Positions 10,576 to 20,745 of a DNA stretch of 21,201 bases are shown one piece after another. This DNA comes from Apostichopus californicus (taxonomy: Eukaryota; Echinodermata; Holothuroidea; Aspidochirotida; Stichopodidae). A program made the translations under genes and the position numbers. The notes under the pieces are model-generated. The model did not search any database, was not told the DNA's origin, and worked only from the letters and a program-made list of their open reading frames with translations. The stretch is from the NCBI GenBank assembly GCA_020650975.1, contig JAIPMN010024552.1:1-21201 (forward strand), written 5' to 3'. Position 1 is the stretch's first letter; the number at the start of each line of letters is the position of its first letter.

Positions 10576-10585
10576 NNNNNNNNNN
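10576..10585. other. Assembly gap (10 N)
   Basis: Ten N separate the two copies of a near-identical segment. The gap sits immediately before a G12 run, a sequence type that breaks reads and assemblies. The 139-codon minus frame crossing it (10880-10461) exists only because N codons were treated as open. Confidence 0.98.
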
Positions 10586-10659
10586 GGGGGGGGGGGGAGA
10601 GAGAACGCTGAGCGAATGCAGAAATGCCAAATGTTCTCAAATATTCAAACAAACAGATA
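10586..10659 (+). repeat. Right copy of the segment duplicated across the assembly gap
   Basis: Begins with G12 directly after the N run and repeats the left copy through CAGATA. It has GAGAGAACGCTGAGCGAATGC where the left copy has a slightly different sequence. The divergence looks like allelic variation. The likely explanation is overlapping contig ends from two haplotypes joined by a nominal gap, and a true tandem duplication is the alternative. Confidence 0.88.
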
Positions 10660-13502
10660 AACATCTGGGAGAAAGATCTTGTCTTGAATACTTTCGCTCT
10701 GAACCTGTGACATTCTCGGAGGTAATCAAAATGTACCAAATGTGACAAAAACAAAGTATGTGAACGCCGTCTTGTAAAAGTAAAATGAGTATATGTGGAG
10801 AAAATATCGAGAAAGAAATAAACCAGAGAGTCATCAATATCGATGTTAATTAGTTTGCAATACGTCCATGACTTCTTCAAATGTCACTAAATCAAGGATT
10901 TCAAATCAAATTATGATCAAGCACCCAGTTGAGAAAGACAACTCTGATGGTCAAGCATGGATCATCAATTGTCTCAAATTTTTGGTCTCCTTTTTGTTTC
11001 CGGTGAAGAATTTAAATTTGCCAATTTTTTTGTCAAGATTCAGAAAGTGAAGATTGCATATGACTTTCCATATGATTTAATAAGAGCTAAATAAAAAACA
11101 TGAATGTTACTTTACATTTGCCAAGAGACATCAACCCCAAGGTGATAGTCATCTATAATGCTTAGCACATAATGACATAACAATTCATGACAACAACATG
11201 TTCAACCTTCCTGTTTCTAGCAGCGACCTTTTTTACGGAAACATTAATTCATACTCTGCAGACTGTATCTGGATGGATTTTCTATTTCCTTTCTATAATC
11301 GTTCGTCTTATCTAGTCGGACAAAACGCATCTGATTGGTTGGACAATTTTTGCGCAACAGCTGATGAGAGACGATAATTGAATCTAACCTATTAAGACAG
11401 ATCAATATGATCATGTTATTTGCAAAATTTTATCCTGATTTTCTTTCTTTTTTAATAAAGATATCTACTTGCCCCAGATTTTATAGGAAGCCATGAAAAA
11501 TATGAAAGAATCAATTGGGTAACCATGTCTAGATTTATCATCCAATTTGAGGTAAAACCATATCTAAATCTAAATTTGACATCAGAGCGTTAATAAACAA
11601 CCAAGCCTTCGTCTCACTCGATAACATATCTGCAACAATGAGACTGTTATTTAGGTCTCTTGCTAAATGCTAATTGGAGAGATGTTAAATCAAGGTTTCA
11701 AATTTTTCCCTGATACTGAATAAGCTCTTCCTATTTTTTATAAAAATTATGTTACTCACTTACATAATGTTACTTAATATTTTTACTCCACAGAAACAAA
11801 AAAAACACATAAATTATACTCTTTGGATTGTGAAATAATTAGTTTTGGGGCTCCAAGCTTTAAAAGAAAATACAATTTTTGTAAGACAACTCAACTTGTC
11901 CAAGCTGTTAATGTTGTTGTGGAGTCGATAACCGACGTCATGAACGACAAAATAACGTTCAGTGATTGCTAGCCGACTCTCGACCCATTTTTGTCATCTT
12001 CTTTTTCGCAAAAGCACCTTAATTTAGTCACAGATATTATTAAATTTGTTTGATAGAGCAGCATAAATCAACTAGGCTGAACAAATCACCCTCTGAAATG
12101 GACCAAAGTCATAATTGTGCGTCCAGGCCGAGTATACACATAGGTCGCCTGTCGTTCACTCAGCAATAGGTGATTGAAGCCCTGGAAGGGTCCTGACTGC
12201 TTCAACAAACAAGTGATGTATTCCATTTACAAACGTAAAGAAGACAAATAAAGAACTTACAGAAAGACTAGCCATCTAGAACCAAGGAGTAACAGAACTT
12301 AAAGAAAATAAACTTACGAGAGACGGAAAAAAAAGAAGAATTTTTATTAATGCCAACATGATTAATGGATTCGAACCAAAAAGTGCAAGTAACACAACTG
12401 CTTTGGTTTAAGATCAAAAGATATCGGCTTGCGAAAAGAATCGGTCAGGTTTAATATTGGCGATCGTGAGGGCGCTGAAATCAATCCTCTTTTTAGGGCC
12501 GCAAAAAATGTTTTTGAAGATCGCTAGAAAATTGCAAACTATGACAGCATTTTTCAACTAAGCATTCTTAATCATGAATAAAAAAAAATGCTCATATGGG
12601 AAGAGGGAACAGGGAAGGGGAAGGGAATAGGGGAAATGGAAAGGTGATGCCTCCTCCGCATAAAAACCCCTTCCCCAGGGCAAGGACATCTGCCCCTGTA
12701 GGGTCACCTAGATTACCAAGGTGAAAATTGGGGTCGCCGAGCAAAAAATGTCTGAATAACAGGTTTATTAAATCATTTAACCAAAAAACGCAGTCAATCT
12801 TGGTGAGATTATTCTGTACATAGAGCTCTGTAATATTAATACCGACACAACCAGGTTTACTTGACAATAAACGAGAAGAATACAAGAATTGACTTCCTAG
12901 CAGCGATGATGTTTTAGCATCTGTTCAGCATCAGAATCAATTACGTGACAGAAAAACTCAAGGCTGGAGTCAAGATCAACCCCAACGACAAGGCTACGGT
13001 GGGGAATTTGTTTTGATTAGGATACATGTCTGTTTGAAAATATCACCATCGTTATCACTAAATATATCCTCACTCAGGCAAGATCTCCTACATCAGGCAA
13101 AGAAACATTTTATTTCAAACTTTACAAGTTAGGCCTCTCAAAGATAACACATTTTCTTTTACTGTCTTTTTTAGGGGGGGGGGAGAAGGAATAATTTAAG
13201 AATGTGGAACATTTTGATGGATGCTCTAAACGTTTTCCATCAAAATATTAAAATTTAAATTCAGATGAAATTTGAGGTGTACTTTGAGGCACATTTGCTT
13301 ACCAGATGATGGTAACATATCCACCTTTTCGTCTGTGAGCAGTGGCATATATTGATGAAGGTGGACTTAAGATCAGACTAACGTCGTGTAACATAAGCTG
13401 CCTCTTTCTAGGGAGGATTATAAGTGAGGGTAGAATCAGGTTGTAGGTATTAAGTCACAGGGCAACAACCTGCAGTGGTACGTGCAACCCAAACAATTAA
13501 GT
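10660..13502. other. Long gene-free stretch
   Basis: I find no credible coding region or RNA gene over 2.8 kb. Small items: a GACGTCA palindromic CRE-like core at 11934-11940; a purine-rich tract at 12598-12645 whose GGGGAAGGG (12617-12625) is inverted at 12668-12676; and a G10 homopolymer at 13174-13183. The 97-codon minus frame 12885-12592 ends in a Pro/Leu/Phe run encoded by the purine tract and is rejected. Confidence 0.5.
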
Positions 13503-13849
13503 CATTCTCAATACAATTTCATTAATACAATACATTACTAATACAATACATTACTAATACAATACATTACAATACAATACATCACAATACAATACACTAC
13601 ATCACAATAAAATACAATACAATACAATACAATACATCACAATACAATGCATCACAATACAATACAATACAGTACAATACAATACAATACATCACAATAC
13701 AATACATCACAATACAATAATACAATACATTACAATACAATACATTACAATACAATACATTACAATACAATACATTACAATACAATACAAAACGATACAA
13801 TACAATACAATACAATAAAATACAATTCAATTTCATTCTCAATACAATT
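13503..13849 (+). repeat. AATAC pentanucleotide array with higher-order units
   Basis: Almost every base falls into 5-base units AATAC, ATTAC or ATCAC. From 13523 to 13570 there are three exact 16-base units TAATACAATACATTAC. Then comes a block of AATAC-AATAC-ATCAC 15-base units (about 13581-13711). After a phase slip near 13719-13723 there is a block of AATAC-AATAC-ATTAC units to about 13780, then plain AATAC fading out near 13825. Both ends carry the same 16 bases, CATTCTCAATACAATT (13503-13518 and 13834-13849). Because a 5-base unit without stops stays open, long frames appear on both strands (13597-13842 minus, 13647-13859 plus); they are not genes. Confidence 0.95.
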
Positions 13850-14026
13850 CATTCTCTAGACAATTTGTACCACATTTTAAAGCCTTCAAAGTCACATCGA
13901 AACTTTAATTTAAATCTTGCATGAACAAATTGCAAATCTGCTATAAGCATCCTTAAATTAATTAAGCAGTTGTGTCTTGCATGGATTGAATCTGGGAGAA
14001 AATTGTATTGCCATATAACCCACCTT

Positions 14027-14061
14027 CCCCCAGCCACCCCCACCTCCCCACCCTTTCCCCC
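14027..14061 (-). other. C-rich tract; G-quadruplex motif on minus strand
   Basis: Runs of C5, C5, C4, C3 and C5 separated by short spacers meet the four-run quadruplex pattern on the minus strand. The 85-codon minus frame over it gains a Gly-rich stretch from this tract and is not credible. Confidence 0.55.
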
Positions 14062-14910
14062 TTCATTGCAAATGGTGCAAGGTTTTGTGTCACGATAACA
14101 TTTCACTTACATCTAGATGCTTTTTTTTACTTTCAAGAGCTCCCTCTGTAAGACACAATGGAAGTCTTATTCCATTTCCGAAAAACGTAGAAAAAACGAA
14201 GCTGTTTTGTTAGGATTTGATTGATCAACGTGTACAGAACTATAATATGGATTTGTACACAGTTTGGCCTAGACTGTTGTTTCATTTTGCTTCAAGTTAT
14301 TAATTACGCTGATATAAAGCTGCATATATATAACATGAACATGAAAAGGTCATTCAGAAATGTCAATAAGAATACACACGCAATAGGACCATTAATTTCA
14401 ATGCACGCGACTAATCAAATCCATCAATTCTAGTCGATAGTGTTTAATTTTACACATGTAAACCGATAAGAAGCTGTGGCGAGCACAGTTAATTGATGCC
14501 ATTCCGCCATCTTCATTTATAATTACACGTTTATTAAAATATAATACGATAGCTGAGCCACACCTTAAAAATATAACATACGTAATACGGTCCACTCTTA
14601 CTTTAGTCTCTGAGCATTTATATATTTATATCGACTCCACAGCATGATTCAGACATTGCATGTGCGTGTGCATCAACAGACATGAAAATGATAAAAAAAA
14701 TAGCACATCATTACATTTGATTGCAAAATTGTGTTGAAAATCTGTCCAGCCTACATTTTGAACCTGCTTGAAAACTGACACGTTGCAGCTACAGATCGGG
14801 GGTTTGGATCCTGTGTTATCCATTACTGCAAACTTGGAAAGGAAGAGTGCTGTTGACACTTCTGTGGAGAATGCGTGTTTGATCTTGAATGGCAACCTAT
14901 AGATGTCTCA
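14062..14910. other. No gene supported
   Basis: Short frames only. A plus frame without ATG, 14762-14902, encodes GGLDPVLSITANLERKSAVD and looks protein-like by eye. It opens after a TGA, is only 46 codons long and matches no family I know. The minus frame 14895-14626 overlaps it and is equally unrecognised. At most one of them could be real. Confidence 0.4.
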
Positions 14911-14963
14911 GGAGACCATAAAAATTGACAGGAATATGTGTCAATTTTCATGGTTTAATCTCC
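14911..14963. repeat. Hairpin with 15-bp stem and 8-base loop
   Basis: CCATAAAAATTGACA (14916-14930) pairs with TGTCAATTTTCATGG (14939-14953) at 14 of 15 positions around the loop GGAATATG. After a 5-base bulge, GGAGA (14911-14915) pairs with TCTCC (14959-14963), giving about 20 paired positions in total. It is shorter than a typical animal pre-miRNA (about 60-70 nt) and matches no miRNA seed that I recognise. A small foldback element or chance are the alternatives. Confidence 0.6.
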
Positions 14964-15925
14964 CAGTTATATGCTAGATTATATCATACATAACAATCCA
15001 TTTCTATAAAGAATAAAAAAAATGAAAAAAACTGACATGCTGCAGGATTCACAAACAGCAAACTTGGTATTAATGGAGAAGTGAATTTTCAATCACACTA
15101 TTTTGTGAAATGTTTTCCATTTGAGAAAGGTTATATTTTTGGGGGGTTTATATCAATCTGTAGCTTAACTAATTGATCACATGGTTACAGTGCTGTTCAA
15201 CACATTTACAGGGAGGAAACACAGTTTTGATTGCTTTAAAAAAGACATACATGTTGAAACCGACAGTGAACAAGCAACCTGACTAACAATAGAAAAGCTT
15301 AGGCTGAACCTTCCCCATACATTGTGTGTATTAATATGCTGCTTACTATCAGCTCAATGCAAAGGACAAAATGTGGCGGAGAGATCCTATCTGGGCCCTG
15401 GAAAAATCTTCCAAAAAATGACTTTCAAACAGGCCTAAAACATTAACGATATGAGATTTAAAACGATATGAAATTATGTTAATTGTGGCTGCATGGGAGG
15501 AGAAGTCTGCCTCCATTCACAGAAGTTTTTGGATTTCCAAGGCCTCAAAATTCTGGTCATTTACTTTTTAATGCCACTATGTTTTGCCATGTGCAAGTAG
15601 AAACCAAATGCACTGGAAATTTTAATAAGCAAGTGGTTTAATGTTGCGAAATCTAGTAATATGTTATGAGTAATATGTTACAAATATTTTATTGCAAACT
15701 AATATTAGCAAACGTTGCAGATTAAAAGGCAGCACTATGTATAAAAGGAGAAACTAATAGCAATAAACATTTTAATATGCAATAATATTTGCAGTTAGTC
15801 AGTTTAATAACTACAAAGTACAAACATTTTTTTGCAGTTTCATTTCATTTTATTATACTTTTTTTCCTCAGCAACCATATCATGTACTCTCTTTGAAAGA
15901 CGAGTCTCTCTGTAAGCAATTCACT
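14964..15925. other. AT-rich DNA without a gene
   Basis: No frame of interest and no RNA gene. TAATATGTTA is repeated at 15657-15666 and 15671-15680. Nothing else stands out. Confidence 0.5.
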
Positions 15926-15956
15926 GGATATATATTTCGAGTCTCAAAATATATCC
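15926..15956. repeat. Short AT-rich hairpin
   Basis: GGATATATATTT (15926-15937) pairs with AAAATATATCC (15946-15956) with one small bulge around the loop CGAGTCTC. The loop octamer also occurs at 15901-15908, 38 bases upstream or slightly less. Function is unknown. Confidence 0.5.
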
Positions 15957-16257
15957 TCTTTCATCATAAACTTCACAAACAGGTTAAGACTTGCAAAGTG
16001 TTCCCCATCTGTTACCACGACAACCCCGCCAAATATTCTCAACAAGTGGAGACTGCTTGACATGATCTGTTGCAATGTCGCGCCATGAATTAAAGTTGAT
16101 AGAACAAAGTTGTTAACTAAATTCCAGCGTGTTGACAGTTTAGAGAGAGCTACTTATCGGGCATCATATCTTATGACAAACTCATGGATAATTTGAAAAT
16201 TGTGGTTTATGCTAATGAGATAACAAAAAAAAAACCTCCTCCCCCAACCTTGTCAAA

Positions 16258-16291
16258 CCCAATTCCCCCACCCCCCCCCACTCCACCCCCC
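16258..16291 (-). other. C-rich tract; G-quadruplex motif on minus strand
   Basis: CCC, C5, C9 and C6 with spacers of 4, 1 and 6 bases fit the quadruplex pattern on the minus strand. C9 is at 16271-16279. Confidence 0.6.
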
Positions 16292-16479
16292 AATCTGAAA
16301 TCAGCATCAGGCTATAATGAACTTTAACAGGACAGACTGTAAGTTTCAATGGGGGTAAAAAATAGAAAAAAAGGACACAAAGATAAACAAAAAAAATGTT
16401 TGTATATAAATAAGAAAGTAACTTGGAAGCAAAGATATAAATATCTGTAGCTCTATAGTCATACGCAAAGGTGACTAAA

Positions 16480-17030
16480 CGAAACGGGATGAGAGAGCAT
16501 TAAACGATCATTTCATAATGGGTCGATGGTATTAGAAGAGTCTGATCCTTTCGTGGGCCGGCCTGGCGGTACAGAATACAGGCGTGCGGCAATTTTACTC
16601 GGAGAACGACCGAGAGGCGAAGACTATAAAGATCTCTGCGACTCATCGGAAAGATGAAAAATGCCTCGCGTGTGATTGACATCAATGTAAGCACCTAGAA
16701 ATTATTGTTTCCTACTTGGATCACATGACAGTTATAATACACATACATGGCTTATGAAAATATGGATGGATGGAAACAACGTCTTCCCGAAAGGTAATCA
16801 GTGAGTCACGTAAATGGGTCCGTCCTCGTATAGTCACGGCGGCGGTGAGAGGCGGGGGTGATTTACGCTGTCATTCGCATGATAAACATTCCCCGCAGCG
16901 AATCAAGGTACGATGAAAATATGAGCGAGTTTTAGGGGAAAAACGTGTAGGACATGACAGTTTCGAGAATCGTATCGACAACTGAAGAAAAACTTTGTGA
17001 AAAATGGCTGCTTGTATATATCGAAACAGT
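16480..17030. promoter_or_regulatory. CpG-dense block, candidate promoter/enhancer or first exon
   Basis: By eye I count about 16 CpG in 16481-16690 and about 19 in 16781-16990, against an AT-rich, CpG-poor background. Inside are an AP-1 type site TGAGTCA (16802-16808), a TATA-like CTATAAAG near 16624-16631, and a 43-codon plus frame (16526-16657, starts MVLEESDPFVGRPGG). There is also an ATG in good Kozak context (AAAAATGGCTGC, ATG near 17003) that opens only nine codons. A donor-like AATGTAAGC lies near 16684-16692. No coding sequence is recognised and orientation is undecided. The minus frame 16694-16500 is likewise unrecognised. Confidence 0.35.
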
Positions 17031-18188
17031 TAGAGAGAGGAGTAATATGTTCTGAATATATCATACTATCAAGAAACCACAGTGGATAAACACATATATG
17101 TCATTGGAAGAAATTTGGGAATGTTTCTGGTGAAAGAATTCGAATAGGTGGTTAATTGTTGAAAATTGGGTCAATTATTAAACTCTGGCAAATTTTCAGC
17201 TGTTTCATTTAATAATTAAAGATGAAAGATACTAATTTTTGTTAAAGGAAAATGTAACTAACATGGTACCATTCAGTAACTTATATGATAAGGATTTGAT
17301 GTTATAAACACACGCGTGTATAGGTTTCTGAATGGTGGATTCGGAAATTGGAGGATAGCGATCTTAGAGGATGTGATTGGGGTGCAATGTAAGAATGTTA
17401 CCAGTTCTTAGGCTACGGTAGATCAGAGTGCGAATGGTAAATGAGACAGGTAAGTCAGGAGTGAAGTAAAATCACACACATACTAAAGAACAACAGATGA
17501 AGCATACCCAAACACATAAATAAAATAAAAAAACCCGGATGAGTATTAACCAGCGATTCATAACGACCCAGGGAACAATTTTTGGAAGACATAAAAAAAT
17601 TCAATGCTAATTCTCTCCGCAGAATTTTGAAACAAAATTGACCAAAATAAATATAGTGTCTCGTTACTCGATAAAATACCAACCAACCCTGGATGGAACA
17701 TGTCAAAAAATCAAGTGTTTTGTTACAAAGATATGCAAATGAAATCAACCTGCCACAGGCTAACATGTGCGACAAGCGCTACATGCATTATGTAAGAAAC
17801 GGTTGAGGGGGGATTGTCGCCAAACGACACTGCGTGTACGTTGGTCAGAACACGTTGCAGCAATCGATCCGTTTACAAGTTATATATCTACATTTTTCAG
17901 ATCCATACATTTGGTTTGTATGCATTTTTTCAGCTTCATCTTCTACTTATTCTTTTTCTTACCTTTTTTGACTTTTTAAATTCCCAATATATTTATTTTA
18001 TTCACTTATTTATTAATTTCCCTCCGCTATATATATCAAGTGGAATTTGATAAATGTTGTTGAAAAGTTGCTTCAAGCATTTCATTTTCCTCCTATGGTA
18101 AAGAGATCACAGAAATTAACATCAAACACTGTATATAGCTGACTCAATGTGGAGAGGTTTACATTTGTGTGTGTGCACTTGTTTTGTA
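17031..18188. other. No gene supported; consensus donor at 17447-17455
   Basis: CAG|GTAAGT occurs with the intron starting at 17450, about 450 bases past the CpG-dense block. No open frame of useful length leads into it, so it could only end a noncoding exon. The 106-codon minus frame 17775-17455 and the plus frames at 17767-18050 are rich in Phe, Leu and Ile and have no domain. Confidence 0.3.
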
Positions 18189-18346
18189 TTCTGACCGAGG
18201 ACTTGAGCAAAAGAATTCCAGGTCCTCGGAAGTGATTTCTAAAGAATCACCACGTCCTCGAAAAAATTCTATTATTATGGGGTATTGTTAAGGTTAGGGT
18301 ACATGGATTTGAACAGTGGAAAAAACAAAGGGGTCCTCGGTCTGAA
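18189..18346. repeat. Inverted-repeat element with CCTCGG arms
   Basis: TTCTGACCGAGGAC (18189-18202) is inverted at 18333-18346 (GTCCTCGGTCTGAA), matching at 13 of 14 positions. Two further copies of the core, GGTCCTCGG at 18221-18229 and CGTCCTCG at 18253-18260, lie between them. GTGATT/AATCAC (18232-18250) makes an internal hairpin. Terminal inverted repeats enclosing about 130 bases with no ORF resemble a miniature foldback element. Target-site duplications are not evident. Confidence 0.6.
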
Positions 18347-18350
18347 TGTA

Positions 18351-18392
18351 AAACACACCTCGGTGTGTGTGTGGGAGGGAGGGGGGAGGGGG
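18351..18392 (+). repeat. GT run with hairpin, then G-quadruplex motif
   Basis: CACACC/GGTGTG form a 6-bp hairpin around TC (18354-18367), continuing into a short GT run. GGGAGGGAGGGGGGAGGGGG (18373-18392) is a canonical four-run quadruplex motif on the plus strand. Frames across it on both strands are low-complexity. Confidence 0.65.
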
Positions 18393-19319
18393 TGGCGTCA
18401 CAAAAATTGTGAACCTGGAAAGATGGAACAGTTTGAAGGTAGGGAGGGAGAGAAAGGCGTCCTTCAATTTACATCCCAATAACCTCCATCACTACCCTGT
18501 CATGTTGTTTCAAGTATTATCGGAAGTTATATAAAAAAAATTATAAAAAAAAGATGAATACCCTTAGAGTAACATTAGCTTGCAACTCGGGGTGAAAAGG
18601 TTAAGGGTGATGGAAGCCACCTCGTTTCTTCTTTAGCTTCCATTATCACTTCTACCTCCAATCTTGGTGATTAATGGAAAGATGAAATTTCACTTATTTC
18701 TATAGGGCGGCTGTATATGTGATTAACTCAGAAAATTTCACAAGCAGTACAATTTTTTCAATCAATATTGTGATAAAATACGGCAATTATTTTGGACAGA
18801 ATCAGAAGATTTATCACACGCTGCATAAACTCATTACATGCTTATTATATCAACAACTGTTCAAATTATATTTCAAAATAATGGAGAATAATTTTTTTTC
18901 CCGTATCAGTTTTTCCTTTAGGTTTGCATATCAATGAGACTACAGTATGATACTATATATTTAAAGGTAACCAACGTATCCGGTCAACAAATCAAAGAAC
19001 CAGATGGAATCGTTAATTGCCAGTTATTTTAATAATAACAATCTTTAAACTCTAAAGCTTTGGGAACTAGTGTCTCATTGTGGCTGTTCAAATCTGATAA
19101 ACTTTTTAAAATCTGTATATATTGATAGTCCAAATTGCTGAAAACTAAGTGTCAACCAAATATGACAAATTGGTTTTTAAGAGGCTATGCATAAATTTAA
19201 TGTTACCTGTTATAAAATGGTTCAATGTTTAAATGTTTTAAGAAAATAACTCTTAAACAAGCACTATATAATCAGAGTAGAAACTTGACCAATGGCATAA
19301 AGTTTTCTAAACGTTGAGA
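18393..19319. other. AT-rich DNA without a gene
   Basis: The plus frame 18719-18937 encodes a Phe/Ile/Asn-rich peptide typical of chance translation of AT-rich DNA. No RNA gene or repeat of note was seen. Confidence 0.5.
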
Positions 19320-19344
19320 GGGGGAGAAGGGGAAGGGAGGGGGG
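19320..19344 (+). other. G-rich tract; G-quadruplex motif
   Basis: G5, G4, G3 and G6 with spacers of 4, 2 and 1 bases fit the four-run quadruplex pattern on the plus strand. Confidence 0.65.
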
Positions 19345-19611
19345 TATAGGGAGCAGAAAGCCTGTAGGCTTTGGGATAATTTTATATTTGTTGGTGACAA
19401 AACAAAACCATTGAAACAAGCAATTTCAGAAGTGTCACAACATGTTTAGTACAGCTTTTTTTATTGTGTTTTATCCAAACGTTTTTGTGTATTCTCTCTC
19501 CACAATACTCTTTAAGGATTATGAGTTGTATGGAACTACAATTGAGCAGTTTCTTGCCTGCATGGAGCACCTTTTGATAAATCAAAAAGATCCCGGTGAA
19601 ATATCTAGTGA

Positions 19612-19960
19612 TGTGGTGGGGTCATGGGGGTAGGAAGCTCCCAAAAAGTGGGGGGGCACAACATCAGAGGGGCACTTTCTCATTCCACAACCACCAATCA
19701 TTATGTTATAAACCGATACACACCTGCCATATCACTTAAATATATATGATGTGTTAGTATGCTATCAAGACTATTATGATGCACATGAATAATTAAAATA
19801 AAATATTAAAATTAACAAAGGCTTAAGATATCCAAAAGACAGTTCTTCATCAGAGGGGCACATTGTGATTGCCAGTAGGGCACATGTTATTTTGGAAAAA
19901 ATGTGGGACGGGGGAACATGCCTCCAGTGCCCCCCTGGCTCCTACCCCCTGGGTGGGGTG
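19612..19960. repeat. Probable dispersed repeat with G- and C-rich ends
   Basis: The left end (GGGGGTAGGAAGC near 19626-19638, then GGGGGGGCAC) is found again in inverse near 19925-19956 (GTGCCCCCC, GGCTCCTACCCCC). A 14-base direct repeat CATCAGAGGGGCAC lies inside at 19662-19675 and 19848-19861. From memory, GGGGGCAC-type segments of this kind recur in marine invertebrate genomes. The centre is AT-rich and carries no ORF. Boundaries are approximate. Confidence 0.45.
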
Positions 19961-20745
19961 CATCCCTATCTAGAAAAGTGAAGTGAGGGAGGGGAAGAAC
20001 TTATTTCAGTCCTCCTTGCCCACTTTTGGAAGTGGGAGGCAGCTTTTGCCTGAAGCCTCATCCCCCCCCCCTCTCCGACCCCTCCACCCATGTACCTAAT
20101 AGCAATGATAAAAACCTTCAATCTCCAAGCATACTTCCTATAGTACATCATGCACTTGTAATGAAGCACACGTCTCTAGTATACAGAACATCGGCTGATG
20201 ACAGCTGGGCAAATGATGCACAGAGCTAAAACTGAACAGTTATTTAGGTCACTGCATATAGATGACAAATTATTATTATTAAGATCATAGTCGTCTGGTA
20301 TCTTAAGGCAGAGATATGTCACACGATCCCTCCAAATCTGCTCGGCTTTAAGAGATTGTACAGTTTCATGACCTTTACGTACTTCCACACCATGTTACCT
20401 TGAAACCGTTCGTGGCATGACCGATGCTAGCTAGACAGGGTACGTGGATCCAGGATGGAAAGAGGGGAGGGGGGACGTGGCCCTGCATGAGGACTCTGCA
20501 GCCTTCTTTCTCCCTCCCCCCCCCCCCCCACGTGGAAAAAAACATTAAAATTTGAGATATATATTGGTGCATTTTGAGGAATATTTATGCTGTAAGTTAG
20601 GTATTAAATTAGGTATACATGCAAGAGTGTGCTGATGACTACTTTCAATATTTTTGTGGGGGGGTGAAGTTGAAGAAGGGGGGCCATGTACACCCCCCAA
20701 TATCCCACACCCCCATCCACACCTGACAGAAACTCTTCAAATGTG
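19961..20745. other. No gene; C- and G-tract rich DNA
   Basis: C10 at 20062-20071, C14 at 20516-20529 running into an E-box CACGTG (20529-20534), and several G5-G7 and C5-C6 runs (20461-20474, 20657-20705). The frames 20026-20229 plus, 20169-19966 minus and 20572-20375 minus are Pro- or Gly-rich products of these tracts and match nothing known. Confidence 0.5.

Noticed and set aside
10461..10880. 139-codon minus-strand open frame
   Set aside because: It crosses the 10-N gap, passes through the duplicated segment twice and is open only because N codons are not stops.
12366..12376. Perfect B box GGTTCGAATCC on the minus strand
   Set aside because: The flanks form only about two or three T-stem pairs, there is no A box or anticodon arm upstream, and no SINE body follows.
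12592..12885. 97-codon minus frame
   Set aside because: The C-terminal third is a Pro/Phe/Leu run encoded by a purine-rich tract; no family is recognisable and the length is at chance level.
13597..13859. Open frames on both strands made of Tyr-Asn-Thr-Ile or Cys-Ile-Val-Leu-Tyr repeats
   Set aside because: They are translations of the AATAC array, which has no stop in several frames.
14762..14902. 46-codon plus frame without ATG that reads protein-like
   Set aside because: Too short, opens after a TGA, has a poor acceptor context and resembles no known family.
18290..18300. Telomere-like GGTTAGGGT
   Set aside because: A single TTAGGG copy with no tandem array, so not an interstitial telomere.
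18294..18482. Overlapping frames on both strands across the GT run and G tract
   Set aside because: The low-complexity sequence gives Gly- or Pro-rich products, and both lie partly in the inverted-repeat element.
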